DNA of 64,000 nucleotides from Siderastrea radians (taxonomy: Eukaryota; Cnidaria; Anthozoa; Scleractinia; Rhizangiidae), in the NCBI GenBank assembly GCA_964017195.1, contig OZ024889.1, positions 53,042,711-53,106,710 on the forward strand, read 5' to 3'. Positions 10,556 through 22,828 of this stretch are shown here, piece by piece. The notes under the pieces are model-generated. The model was not told the origin of the DNA. It made no database searches and worked only from the letters and a program-made list of their open reading frames with translations. Each line of letters opens with the position of its first letter. The stretch's first letter is position 1. A program made the position numbers and the translations under genes.

Positions 10556-11606
10556 CAATGCCGACTTGACTACTTTCTCATTTCTAACGATCTCAACAGC
10601 CTAGTAACATCCTGTACAATCTTGAACTCTCCAGAAACCGATCACTCTGCAATCACACTACATCTCAAATCAGAGGATCTAAAGCAAGATAGAGGCCCGG
10701 GCTTCTGGAAATTTAATAACTCATTACTACAAGACTCCGAGTACGTTACCATTCTTCAAGAAAATATAAAGGATTATAAAGAAAAATACTCTGCTATTGA
10801 AGATTTAGGGCTAAAATGGGACCTAATTAAAATGGAAATCCGGGGTTTTACAATTAAATATTCCAAGATGAAAGCAAAGAAACGCGAAAATGAAGAAATG
10901 GCGCTAAAAAAGAAAGCAGAAAAGCTGTTGTTAGAATCCGGAAAGAATCCGAAGGACAAACGAATACTAAATGAGCTTTACGCGACTAATTTACGTCTAC
11001 AGAACATAATGCATCATAAGACAAAAGGCGCTATTCTCAGAAGTAAAGCACGATGGCATGAACATGGTGAACGTAACACCAGATATTTCTTTAACCTTGA
11101 AAAGCGAAACCACTGTAGGAAATCGGTGACAAAATTGAAACTTGGTGAAAATAAGTACACAAAAAATCAGTTTGAGATTTTACAAGAAGAGAAACGTTTT
11201 TACGAATCACTTTACAAATCCCAAAACATAGACAACAGCATCTTCCTCGCTTCCACGTTTTTCAATCCCGAGAACGTATCACCATTATCGCAAGAAGAAA
11301 AAGAATCGTGTGAAGGCCTCCTCTCAGAAAACGAGTGTTTCAACGCTATTAAAGAGTTTAAGAATAATAAATCTCCTGGCACTGATGGATTTACAGCGGA
11401 GTTTTATAAGTTCTTCTGGCCAGAACTAAAAACCGAAATGACTTCTAGCTTCAATTACGCTTTCCAGAATGGATCACTGTCAATAAGTCAGCGACGCGGA
11501 ATTATCTCTCTCATTCCTAAAAAAAATAAAGATAAAACGCTCCTAGAAAATCTTAGACCAATTTCACTCCTCAACGTGGAGAAGAAGAAACCTTACTTTG
11601 ATCGGT
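10556..11606 (+). pseudogene. LINE ORF2 fragment: endonuclease C-terminus and reverse transcriptase N-terminus
   Basis: The frame is open from the insertion point at 10556 to the stop at 11606-11608. It begins with RLDYFLIS and reaches SPETDHSAITL, the C-terminal DHS block of the AP-endonuclease domain. A lysine-rich linker follows. Then come the opening reverse-transcriptase motifs: NKSPGTDGFTAEFYKFFWPE at about 11372-11420, and IISLIPKKNKD with LRPISLLNV up to about 11580. After LRPISLLNV the sequence leaves the family pattern. The catalytic palm motifs, including the F/YxDD box, are absent. In the intact protein this region nicks target DNA and primes reverse transcription. This copy cannot do so. 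Confidence 0.85.
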
Positions 11607-12920
11607 AGAATAAAAATCGTGAAAACCCTGGGAGTAGCTAAACTTATATACGGTACATCCGTTTTATCCATTCCAGAGCATTTTGCAGAGAGAGTCAACA
11701 AGCTTATCTTTAACTTCATATGGGAAGGTAAAACCGCAAAAATTAAAAAGAGGACGATCATTGCTGAAAAGAATCATGGTGGATTAAAGATGTTAGACTT
11801 CGAAATAATGGAGAAAGCTCTGAAAATCGCTTGGATTAAAAGAATACATGAACAAAGCGATGCTTCCTGGAAAACAATTCCCGAACAAGCAACAAGTCAT
11901 TATGGTGGTCTTTCGTTTTTAACAAAGTGCCGTTACGACACTAAGCTACTCGACCTACGAAAACTCCCTGCTTTCTACCATTCCGTACTAAAGTATTGGC
12001 AAGAATATAAACATTTAACCTCCTTTGAGGAAAAGAACCCGGAAAATGAGATCATTTGGAACAACTCTAGTATCCTGGTTGACCAAAAGCCGATTTTTTA
12101 TAGCGCCTGGTTTAAAAAGGAAATTATACATGTCAAGGACCTGTTAAATGAAAATCGAGATTTCCTCTCTCTAGCTGACTTTAAACAAAAATTCAAGGTC
12201 AACAATCCATTCACTATGTACTACGGTCTCATCAGAGCTATCCCGATCAGTTGGAAAATGTCAATTCGAAATTCATCTCGCAGTACCCAGAGCTCCCCTT
12301 CTGAAACCACACCATCAACAACAGTCATCTCCACTCGAGGGGCGTATAATGCTATTCTTGCTAGACGTTCCGCGACACCAACAAATGAAACTAAAATCTT
12401 GAAATACGGGTTTAATACAGAAAATATTCACAACATTTATTTACTCCCTTTCCGGGTTACCACAGAGGTAAAGCTAATTGCTTTCCAGTTCAAAATAATA
12501 CATAATATTCTGCCTACTCGTGTCAGCCTACTCCGTGCTGGCCTAGTAGACGACGACATTTGCCCTATTTGCAATTCCGAGAGGCAATCACTTGTTCATA
12601 TGTTCTATAGTTGCAGGGAATCGTCAATCTTTTGGGAACAGTTTACTCAATGGTGGAGCGAAAAATTTCTCGAAAAAATAACTTTATCAGAAGGTACGAT
12701 TTTATTTGGGTGGCACCAAAACACTAGCAACGAGCGAGTGCTCAACTACATTCTTCTTATTGCAAAATACCATATTTTTGCAACTTGTATCTGCGAGGAC
12801 AGGCTGAGCTTTGATCGCTTTCTTTTAAGACTGAAATCGAAATTAGAAGTTTTACGTAAAGTAGCCATAGCAAACAAAACGCTTCATAAATACAATGCTA
12901 CTTGGGCACCTATACTGTAG
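11598..12920 (+). pseudogene. LINE ORF2 fragment: post-RT region and C-terminal zinc knuckle
   Basis: The 440-codon frame resumes the same LINE protein in another frame, with IGRIKIVKTLGVAKLIYG, the segment just after the reverse-transcriptase thumb. It continues through NFIWEGKTAKIKKRTIIAE and HGGLKMLDFEIMEKALKIAW, which are typical of L1/Tx1-clade elements. Near the C-terminus it carries CPICNSERQSLVHMFYSC, a C-x2-C-x8-H-x4-C knuckle. It ends at TAG just before the 3' untranslated part. The frame has no stops despite losing the enzyme core, so the copy is young or was copied already deleted. By memory of family size, about 250 residues are missing between this frame and the previous one. 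Confidence 0.85.
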
Positions 12921-13442
12921 GTTATTTTTTTTTCTCCCTTCTTCTGTTTTACTTACATTTTTTATTTCTTGTTAATGTCAATCCTTAATTTATTTAACTG
13001 TGTTGTAGTTTATCTGTAGTGTATTATAAGTTTTCATGTTAAGTTTTTTTTTTTATATATATATATATATACACAGTATATATTTTGTATGTAGTGTAGG
13101 TATTGTTAGTGTTATTTGTTTGTTTGTTTGTTTTTTTTTACTGTTTGTAACGTAAGTTTCTGCAAATAAAAAAAAAAAAAAAAATTGGAAAAAAGCGGTT
13201 AAATACAAAGAATGTATGGCAGTTTCTTTCCAAATTTAAGCTCGATTATCTCTGAAAAAATGCGTGGTTACCCCCAATTTTCTTTTTGGATTCTGATAGC
13301 CTTTGCTATGATCTGCTTTTTCCACATAGTCTTAAACCGCGCAAAAATATTGTTGTATTAATGGACAAATTCCTTAAGAAACCCGAATATCCCGAGATAC
13401 GCAGAACGTATGCACAGTAACAAAAGGAGGCACCGTCCTTAA

Positions 13443-13910
13443 GTGGGTTTTTTTAGCAGTTGTAGTTTTACGAGTACTCTTCTTGAACTTAATTAGCTAG
13501 TTTTCGAAAGAATGCTACAAGAAGAGGTGTCGGTGAAACTCGTGCTGAAGTCTTCTCTTTGAAGAAAAATAAGCCAAGTCACAGTTTCCTAAGTGGTCCG
13601 CGTGTTTTCCCTTGCTGTTTGTCACCTCTTGGCGAAAATAACTGTATACAACTAACATTTAATGTATTTTACGGGCCAATAAGCATGAAAGAAAGATGTG
13701 GAGCTCCGCTTTTAGGCTTGGCTAAATCTATATATTATTCGTACATGGAGGTGTACATATTTTTTTCACCGACGATAAGGTGCTTAATATCCTATCGCCG
13801 GTTTAGGTGGCAGCTTTATAAATTATTAAATTTTCTTAGTTTGATCATCTTTGGTTCTTTTCAGTCGTACCCTATGCAACCAATGCCTGTTCAAAAGTCT
13901 GACGTTTTAA
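13443..13910. other. Spacer between elements
   Basis: There is no convincing gene. A 126-codon open frame (13559-13939) runs into the foldback element on its right and shows no domain, so I treat it as chance. Confidence 0.4.
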
Positions 13911-14866
13911 CACAGGCAGACCACCCTATGTGTTCGTGATTAATAATTGTTGACATAAGACGACGTTGACATCAATGGCGCGTACTGCATAGAAGAAACT
14001 GATGAAATATAGAGAAACATTACGTCGGCTTCGATTTACTACAAAATATAAAATTTACTCTAAATGATTCAATAAAAGTTAAGATAAAATGTTGACTGAG
14101 TCTTGTGTCATAGTTTTCTGCCGTCCTGAGCCGTTTAAGGCGTTATTTTGCGAGGTCATTTATTGACCGGTAAAAAGAGAGAGAGAAGGGAGAACAAGGC
14201 AAGCAGCAAAACAGCCGGCGGCCGCGACCTTGTACAATTCAAGCTAGAACTGACGCCAAACCATCAAAATTCTCACCTCGGAAACACAGGCGTCCGGTCG
14301 GCTAGATATTTCTTCGTCCCTGTGCCGAATTAGAGCTTCATCCTTCCAATATTTTCCGAGAAAAGCGATCCTGAAGTCTCAAAAGTAGCTTTCTCAACAT
14401 GGTCGGTGCAAGATTTTCGACCAAAGGAATTTGAAGAATGCGAGTCCATTCGAATCTACCAATGAGCGCGTCTCGACCGTTGGCAGTTCAAAAGCCCAAC
14501 GGTCGAATTGGCGTCTAGACGCGCTGATTGGTAGATTCGAATGGACTTGCATTCTACAAGGTCGCGGCCGCCGGCTGTTTTGCTGCTTGCCTTGTTCTCC
14601 CTTCTCTCTCACTCTTTCTACCGGTCGATAAATGACCTCGCAAAATAACGCCTTAAACGGCTCGGGACGGCAAAAAAGTTTGACACAAGACTCAGTCAAC
14701 ATTTCATCTTAACTTTTATTGAATCATTTAGAGTAAATTTTATATTTTGTAGTAAATTGAAGCCGACGTAATGTTTCTCTATATTTCTTCTATACGCACC
14801 GTTGATTTCAACATCGTCTTATGTCAACAATTATTAACCACGAACACATAGGGTAGTCTGCCTGTG
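13911..14866. mobile_element. Foldback DNA element, CACAGGCAG ends, 7-bp duplication
   Basis: Arms of about 320-340 bp are reverse complements of each other (13911 to about 14245, and about 14540-14866). Both ends read CACAGGCAG. GTTTTAA flanks the element on each side (13904-13910 and 14867-14873). A second, smaller palindrome (about 14437-14550) fills the centre. There is no transposase, so it would need an enzyme in trans. The same ends and the same 7-bp duplication length recur at 38188-39585. Confidence 0.85.
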
Positions 14867-15865
14867 GTTTTAAGAGGGTTCCGTGTCCTTTATTATTTTT
14901 AAGGTGATAGGTTACGCGATGATAACCACACGCGGGAACCCTGTGCCTACATGCTTTTGATTTGTGTTGCCAAATTCTTAAAGCTATTTTACAAACCTCT
15001 TATAGCAAATACTTCGATAAAATCTAAACTGCAGGAAATTCGTGCTCAATACAGTTCTTCAAAGCATAGTTCATGTTTCTTTATAGTTCCAGCCGTCTGT
15101 GGTACCCTTCCCCTAGAAAGGCCGGTTCCTAGAAAAGCGATTTCTAATGGAGGAGTGAATCGCGCTAATCGAGGATTAAACTTTATCTTTCGGTCAGTTT
15201 CTGTCCCTGAAAGGACGACTAACAGTGACCAAGGGGACAACTAAGGGGCCTAGCGAGGTCGATGAACTAACTAATCGTTGGAAAAATCTTGATCAAAACA
15301 AACGAAATAGCGAATTTAAATTTTGCGATATCGTTAGCTTAGTTGATTCAGGATAAAGAGAGAGGCAATTTTTTCTAGATTCTAGATAATTTACTTTTGC
15401 GGGATCTTTTTTTGTCTCGAATAAATTGCGGGATCTTTTAGAAAAAGGCAAATAATTTTGTCCGTACCGATTCAAGCTGGAATTTTCGACCGAAGTTTGG
15501 GCGGAAAACCGGCAGTGAGTAGTCTGCATGGAAAAATCACGGAGAAAAAAGGACCACAAACACGCAAACCATGTAGTCAATTTTTCGATTTTATTGTTTT
15601 GTCACTTTATGAAACAATTTCCAATATTAATAGCTTAACAAATTTGTTTTAAACGGTAATTCAGGAAAATGTTTTTAGTAAATGGGGTCTTAACAAGGCA
15701 GAATTTGTGAGTCGATCCTAACTTCAAAAATGATAAAACAACTTAAAAATGATGTATTTCGAAGCCATATTTTGTCGCAAGCTATAGCGGGAATAACCAG
15801 CTTTTTACATAACACGTTACCGATCCTGGAGTCCTGCACAAGAGTCCTTGAATGAAATAAAATAG
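14867..15865. other. Spacer without a clear gene
   Basis: I see only frames under 100 codons without domains and no repeat ends that I can pair. The stretch runs up to the CAGGAGCC element. Confidence 0.4.
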
Positions 15866-18251
15866 CAGGAGCCTTAATCGGGGATGGAGACCGTAACTAA
15901 CTGCCATTTTCAGTATTGGCGTTGGCCCCATAGAAAAAGACAAATGTGCTATTTTTAGAAAAAATTGCGCCATCGCGCTTGACACACGCGCGTGTGTGTT
16001 GCGAGGACGCCGCGCAGAGAAAAACAAACAAAATGGCGTCGGAAATTACCTTTGTTGGAGATGAATAAATTCAATTTCTGTCATCAGTGTTACTTCCTAA
16101 TTTGAGGAAAGCCCTTGGGGAGAACTTTCTGGGTAGTGACTCTGGATATGAGGATTATACAAGTGATTCTGATGTGGCAGTGAGAATATTTTAGAAAAAT
16201 CCTGTGGCGAAGATGTCGAACGAGGATTTCCCCGTTAGACGGAAGAAACGTTTTACGGGCAAAAAAGGCGTCGAACTACGAAAAAATCAGTTGAAGGCGA
16301 AACAGACAGAAAAAGGGAAAATACATCTCGAATATATATTTCCTCTGGGGACGTACAGAGATTGAAGGGCAGCCGCAAAGACTGTAAAATCATTTTCCAA
16401 GCACGTAATGAAGAAAAGTAACGCACTGATAAATTGTTGTCACTTTTTTCACTGCAAGAAAAATAGTAACATATATTCAAATACCGAGTCAGCGAAGAAA
16501 ATGTCTGTCGAGATTTCTCAGCGTATGTTTTCTGAAATAATGCCCGCCTTTACCGAAATGGCCGAAATGTTTATAATGAAGATCAGGAATAGTGAAAAGC
16601 GCGCCTTGTTTTCAATCAAATGCTCTCGTGGTGCGTTATCAATCGTCGACAAAATAGAGAACTGGAAAAATACCAAGAGAAAAAAAACTACTTCCGTCGA
16701 TGAGAAGGAGAAAGATGAAGTGAAACTCCATGCTGCCCTAGAACTTAATATTACTTTCTGGGCAATTTACGAACCTAGAAGGGATACATAGCGCAGTGAA
16801 TGTGGCAAGGGTTTCAACGACAGAGTGAGCTTAATTATTTTTCTCTGCCAGCAACCCGGCGAGAAAAATCACTTTGTATCGAAGCAAAATTAAGAAGAAA
16901 TTACGACTGAACGTCACTAAGACACAAATCTAAGTTGTTTCAGAGTGCTTCAGTGATTTCTTAGGGCGAAAAGAAACTGTAGAAATAGAATTTTAAGCAT
17001 TTAGCGCTTTGTCTACAATTTCTTTCATCGTCCAGTCAATCACTTGTTCTTAAAATTTCACAAACAGCAGGTTTCATACGGAAGGCTTTGACTCCGAAAT
17101 ATCGAGTCAAGACAAAATAAAGCACAGTAAAATTGGAAAGAAGCATTTAATAAAAATTGTCACACTTTCTATGGCGAGTCCGTACAAAAATCATGCATCA
17201 GTCTGAACGACAAGCATTGAACAAATCCAGTACCAGAAAAGGCGACATTTTTGGCTATACCACACAAAATTGACACTGGTTTACCTGTACTCGTTGTGGC
17301 TCTATCTGTGTTCCCTTGAGCAGCTCCAGACATTTAGACACAAGTCGGATGCCATGTAAAATACGCATATGTTGAATCACTTTCACAGTTGTTTGAGTGT
17401 TATTTTTACCGTTCCGCCGGCGGGCTCTAAACTAAGAAAAACTGCGTTTTGTGGTTTGCGTTTAAAAAGTAAGATGGTCAATTCTAACGTTCCTCGCCTC
17501 CGTAGTCTTGTTTCCGTGAGCTGCACAGTAATTATCGTTCAAGTTTAATTATTAATCCTGTCTTCAGTTCGATCAAACAAACACATGATGGCTCCGTTGT
17601 CAGCGTAGTGCGAACGGAACGATTTCAAACTCGTTCATTTGAACTCCCGCAGCCGTAACGGTGAGCTCACTCAACGTGATGGGAGTATCCTCTTTAAAGA
17701 TTAATTATTATTATTATTATTATTATCGTACAGCTTCAATCCGCTTTGAACGACGATTACAACAATTTTCAGGAAAAATTAAACACGTACCACATTTCAG
17801 AGCCCATAATTGGGAGATTTTTCCCAGACCTTGTGCTTGTACGTTCACTTCGGAGCAGTTTCATTGATTCATTCAGCTCCGCAAAGAAACGCTGCAACAC
17901 TTCACAAGGTTTTGGCGCCTTTTTCGGTCAGTCATGTGATCGCGATCGATTCTTGTTCCCTTTTATCTAGGAGTTTCTCTTTGTTTTTTCTCTTTCTTGA
18001 TTTTATAGCAATTAGTGATTGCGTTTTTAATAATAAAAACAATTGTGTACTCCGGCATACCGGACATCAAATAATTATAACCATCTTGGGTCATATCCAG
18101 CACGCCCTCGTTGTACGCAAATTTGCGTGTAGCCACGCGCGTTTATGACGTTGAGGGTGGCGCAATTTTTCTAAAAATAGCACATTTGTCTTTTTCGATG
18201 GGGCCGCGTGGACCTCGTGCTTACGGTCTCCGTCCCCGAGTATGGCTCCTG
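15866..18251 (+). mobile_element. CAGGAGCC-ended DNA element, copy 1
   Basis: Inverted ends pair CAGGAGCC..GGAGACCGTAA (15866) with TTACGGTCTCC..GGCTCCTG (18251). A subterminal block with GTGCTATTTTTAGAAAAAAT follows at each end. The flanks AAAATAG and AAAATAT agree at six of seven bases, so the duplication has probably decayed. At 2386 bp it is close to copy 2 once its insertion is removed (about 2.32 kb). CAGG starts recall hAT elements, but hAT duplications are normally 8 bp. I therefore leave the class open. Confidence 0.75.
16408..16791 (+). pseudogene. Unrecognised frame inside the CAGGAGCC element
   Basis: This is a 127-codon frame. Its middle (MSVEISQRMFSEIMPAFTEM, then FSIKCSRGALS) is also found, diverged, in the inverted second copy (20420-20623, minus strand). 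A short upstream start at 16033 (MASEITFVGDE) stops after 11 codons. The shared protein-like block suggests these elements once encoded a protein here. I recognise no transposase motif and see only remnants. Mapping against an autonomous relative would settle it. Confidence 0.3.
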
Positions 18252-18972
18252 AAAATATTTATGACAAATTTGAAACTGGGAACTGTTGAAATAACGTAGA
18301 TATATGGGGACCCAGCGCTTAAAGCTATAATCATGATCACTTGATAAGAAGAGTTAGGTTCGCCTGTGTTTCAGTGTCTTTTGAGTCTTTTAGGGAGAGA
18401 TTTGGATCAGGGCCTGGATCAGGGCATAGACGGTTTCTTTGTGTGATTTGTCAAGTGTAATCGCGCGGAGAAACCGTCGTCACTCTATTTATGGAAATCC
18501 TTTCGAAAACGCAACATGTGTGTGGTGGATCTAAGATTTAGAAAAGGGGTGTGCGAATAAAGGACCGCCGAAGACAGGAGTATTCTGAGGGGGGCCAGAG
18601 GCTCTCTTGGGAAATTTTTGTAAAACTAGTTCCCGGAATTGCATTTTCTAGCATTCTGATGGGCAAATGAAAGTGTATAATTGCCGTAAGAGTAAGGCAG
18701 GCAAAGCCGCACACGAGCTAAGGAGGCCCACAGGGCTGGAACTTAACCCGGTTTCCGTAGCACGAAGCAATTGAGTATTGCCAAAATCCAATCATACCAA
18801 AATCCTCCCTCCCCCCCCCCCGGTGATAAATAATGACTGGTCCCTAAATGTTTCCCCTTTTGGGCATAACCGAGAGATTCTCGTTGAGACATCACTCTGA
18901 CCTGGACTGCTTGTCGGTCTCCAACGGTCCGCAGTTGGTTGGCAAAAAAACAGCGCGACTTTTTACTTTAAC
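18252..18972. other. 720-bp spacer between the inverted element copies
   Basis: This is unique-looking sequence with a run of ten Cs near 18811-18822. No gene or repeat end is seen. It would be the loop if the two flanking copies paired. Confidence 0.5.
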
Positions 18973-21207
18973 CAGGAGCCACAACCAGGGACGGAGACCG
19001 TAAGCGCGGGGTCCACGCAGCCCCATCGAAAAAGACAAATGTGCTATTTTTAGAAAAAATTGCGCCACCCTCAACGTCATAAACGCGCGTGGCTACACGC
19101 AAATTTGCGTTCAACGTGGATATGACCAAGATGGTTATAATTATTTGATATCCAGTACGCCCGAGTACATAATGGTCTTTATAATTAAAAACGCAATCGC
19201 TAATTGCTATGAAATCAAGAAAGAGAAAAAACAAAGAGAGAAACTCCGAGATAAAAGGGAACAGAAATCGATCGCGATCACATGACTGACCGAAAAAGGC
19301 GCCAAAACCTCTCGAAGTGTTGCAGCGTTTCTTTGCGGAGCTGAATGAAACAATGAAACTGCTCCGAAGTGAACGTACAAGCACCAGGTTTGGGAAAAAT
19401 CTTCCAATTATGGGTTCTGAAATGTGGTACTTGTTTGATTTTTCCTGAAAATTGTTGTAATCGTCGTTCGATTGAAGCTGTACGATCTCACGGTTATGGC
19501 TGCGGGATTTCAAATGAACGAGTTTGTAATCGCTTCGTTCGCACAACGTTGACAACGGAGCCATCATGTGTTTGTTTGATCGACCTGAAGACAGAATTAA
19601 TAATTAAACTTAAACGATAATTTCTATGCAGCCCACTGAAACAAGACTACGGAGGTGAGGAACATTAGAATTCACCATTTTACTTTTTAAGCGCAAACCA
19701 CAAAACGCAGTTGTTCTCAGTTTAGAGCCCGCCGGAAGGAATGGTAAAAACAACACTCAAACAACTGTGAAGGCGATTCAACGTATTTTACATGGCATCC
19801 GACTTGTGTCTAAATGTCTGGAGCTCAAGGGAACACAGATAGAGCCACAACGAGTACAGGTAAACCAGTGTCAATTTGTGTGGTATAGCCAAAAAATGTC
19901 GCTTTTTCTGGTACTGAATTTGTTCAATGCTTGTTGTTCAGACTGCTGCATGATTTTTGTACTGACTCGTCATAAAAAGTGTGACAATTTTTATTAAATG
20001 CTTCTTTCCCATTTTACTGTGTTTTATTTTGTCTTGTCTCGATATTTCGGAGTCCAAGCCTTCCGTATAAAACCTACTGTTTGTGAAATTTTAAGAACGA
20101 GTAATTGACTTACCGATGAAAGAAATTGTAAACAAAGCGCTAAATGCTTAAATTTCTATTTCTACAGTTTCTTTTCGTGCAAAGAAATCAAGCACGCTGA
20201 AACAACTTAGATTTGTGTCTCAGGGACGTTCAGTTGCAATTTATCCTTAATTTCGCTTCAATACAAAGTGATTTTTCTCGCCAGGCTGCTGGCAGAGAAA
20301 AAAAATTTAAAAGCTCACTCTGTCGTTGAAACGCTTGCCACGTCCACTGCGCTATCGATCCTTTCTAGGTTCGTAAATTGCCTAGAAAGTAATATTCAGC
20401 ACTAGGGCAGCATGAAGTTTCACTTCATCTTTCTCCTTGTCATCGAAGGAAGTAGTTTTTTCTCTTGGTACGTGTTTTTCCAGTTCTCTATTTTGTCGAC
20501 GTTTGATAACGCACCGCGAGAGCATTTGATTGAAAACAAAGCGCGCTTTTCACTATTCTTTGTCTTCATTACATAAAACATTTCGGCCATTTCGGTAAAG
20601 GCGGGCATTATTTCAGAAAACATTCACTGAGAAATCTCGGCAAACGTTTTTTTTAGTGATTCGATAGTTAAATATATGTTACTATTTTTCTTGCAGTGGA
20701 AAAAGTGACAACGATTTATCAGTGCGTTATGCATGGTTCAATTTACCTGTTACCATCCCCCCCCGGGCATCCCCGGGACAAGTCCAGCCCTTCGGACCTG
20801 GGGGTGGGGAATTGTCTGAAACGGTTTTGTCCTGGGGGTAGGGGGGCGGGTCAAATCGAAAATAACTTCTCGTGACACAGCGGCAAAATGAGTGCGCATG
20901 CTCGGCTTTTTGGCGGGCTTCCGGCCTTGACTGGCGAAAAATGTCTGCGCAGGCGCCGCGCAAAAAATCACGTGGTAGGTTTCCGTGAATGTTATTGGTT
21001 CTTGGTGAGAAAATGCTCTCGAGAAGGAAAGAAAAATGGCCGCCGGTTGAGAGTTGACAGACTTGTGGTTTTCTTACCTTTTTGAGAGATCAAGGCTTGT
21101 TTTATGGCCGATTTCAAGCGGACCTTATTCTATGGAAAATATTACGTTGGGACACCGTTTAGCAAGTCGCTTTCAACCTGTAGTCGGGTACAAATCGACG
21201 TCTTGAC

Positions 21208-22828
21208 ATGATGTCTTCGCCAGAAAGGGCTGCGAAAAAGGTGAGTTATTTTTGCGTTTTTTGATAGTGACAGTCTCTTGCCACGTGGTACAAAAAGATA
21301 TTATAAAGGAACGAAAGAATGATTCTTGAACTTTGTGTAGGTGTATAAATTAGCTTGTACCACGTGGCAGGGAAAGTGCATTGTTGTGTGACATGTACAC
21401 TGTTTTTGCACGTTTTATCTCGGATTGCAATCGTCGACGCGACCTGAAGATCGATGATTCGATAAAGTTAAAATTCTATACAGACCAAAGACAAACTGTG
21501 ATCGTGAGATTGAGAAAATTTTACAGCCATTGAAGATGGTGAATACCTTATTTCATGAATTTTTTCGACACAAGCTCAAATTTCGCGATTTTTTGTTGTT
21601 GTTGTTGTTGTTCGTACAGGCAGCTATTCAATAGAATGTTGCAGTAAATTCGGTGATAGGTGTGTTGATGCTACGTAATTCTGACATTTTGATGCAAGCT
21701 GTGAGCTCATTTTTTTTACCCAAGTTAAGCTTCTACGTGACTTTAAGCATAATTTGCAGATTTACACGTTATTTGTTTCCTAATTGTTGCGATCTTTATT
21801 TCCTTGTTTCATATCTCTGCCAGCAAATTTTTAGCAAGTAGATTTTCACTCTATGCTATAAACATTGCTTGATGAGCAAGCTGGAACCATTTGCAATACT
21901 TCTACAGCGTTATGTATATATATATTTTAATTTTTAAGTTGGTTTAAGTCATCAGTGAATTTTTTTATTTGCTGCTGTCATGCTATCATCACACTAGTAG
22001 TGTAACCCTGAAGGAATTTATTTTATTTTCATTCTGAAACATTTTTATATCCCCAGTCCTTTTTTCTTGGGGCCCCTCCCTTATACACCCATCTGTCAGC
22101 TCTGATCTGTTTTCAGTGCATAAGAATATACTGTTCTTACAGTTTTTCTAGTCATGGAACAAATTACAATATTACTGGCCCAACATTGGCAGTCACAAAT
22201 TTTCATGCACTTGGCATTCAAACTTGATTTAAATACTTTTTAATAATTTTTGTAATTCCTGCTATACCTTAAGGTGTTGCCTTTGCACCAGAAATGTTGG
22301 GGCAGGGTAGAGTTTCTGATAAGTGTGCACTTTTTAGCCCAGGATCATAGACTATTTGTGCAGTGTTTCAATTAAAGGTATTTAGAAGGCATTTTAGTTC
22401 TAACATCATTCTTGTCCAAAATTTTAGTCCTTATAAATGCTTTCAAAATGTATCCTGTCTCAGATCTTACCACATTACACCCTCCTTTGTTGATCAGAAT
22501 AAAAAATGCTTTCTTGCCTCAGTTTTGTTTAGAATGTTGTTAGTTATACAAAGGTTGGATCCAAGAGGTACTTATTGATTAATTAACATGTGTATTATAT
22601 GCTTTTTTTTTTCAGACCAAGATGAAACAGTTTTTATGGGAGGCTAGGCATAAAAAAATGGAAACACATGTTGGCAATAGGACATTATTTATGTTGCATG
22701 GTGATGAATGTGCACATATGAAAGGACAATATTTTGTGGAGAGAATACAAATAAACATGATCTTTGCAGCAGCACTTCATATCTTATATCTTTTCAACTT
22801 GTTGTTATTATTATGGGGGAGGGGGTGA
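21208..22828 (+). CDS. Possible two-exon small gene within the 6.4 kb element
   Basis: An ATG at 21208 opens MMSSPERAAKK, which ends exactly at a donor-like AAG|GTGAGTT (21240/21241). A T-rich acceptor ending TTTTTTCAG (22615) leads into a frame that keeps the same phase: TKMKQFLWEARHKKMETHVG, stopping at 22828. Together they would give about 81 residues. Upstream lies a GC-rich stretch with several ATGGCCGCC-like words that could be a promoter. No domain is recognised, and two chance splice sites are quite possible. RNA reads across 21240/22616 would decide. Confidence 0.22.

Larger units (their letters stand above)
10553..13182 (+). mobile_element. 5'-truncated L1/Tx1-type LINE with internal deletion
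   Basis: The element is flanked by a 21-base duplication with one mismatch at 10532-10552 and 13183-13203 (AATTGGAAAAAAGCG then C or G then TTAAA). It ends in a poly(A) run at 13168-13182 that overlaps AATAAA. It starts inside the endonuclease domain, so it is 5'-truncated, as usual for target-primed insertions. The 3' untranslated part (12921-13167) carries a TA microsatellite near 13056-13071. Confidence 0.9.
10388..13442. mobile_element. TTAA-flanked DNA element (Kolobok or piggyBac type), split by a LINE
   Basis: Inverted ends TTAAGGACGGTGC and GCACCGTCCTTAA lie at 10388 and 13442. A second inverted block follows inside each end, with matching GTAACCACGCATTTTT (10486) and AAAAAATGCGTGGTTAC (13255). 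Without the LINE at 10553-13182 the element is about 400 bp and has no coding capacity. TTAA duplications are typical of the Kolobok and piggyBac superfamilies. The ends alone do not decide between them. Confidence 0.7.

Noticed and set aside
13559..13939. 126-codon plus-strand frame
   Set aside because: It runs into the arm of the foldback element and has no domain or supporting splice sites.
18968..19567. 199-codon minus-strand frame
   Set aside because: It lies in the CAGGAGCC element. The matching stretch of copy 1 is broken by a stop (near 17607) and by microsatellite sequence, and no domain is visible.
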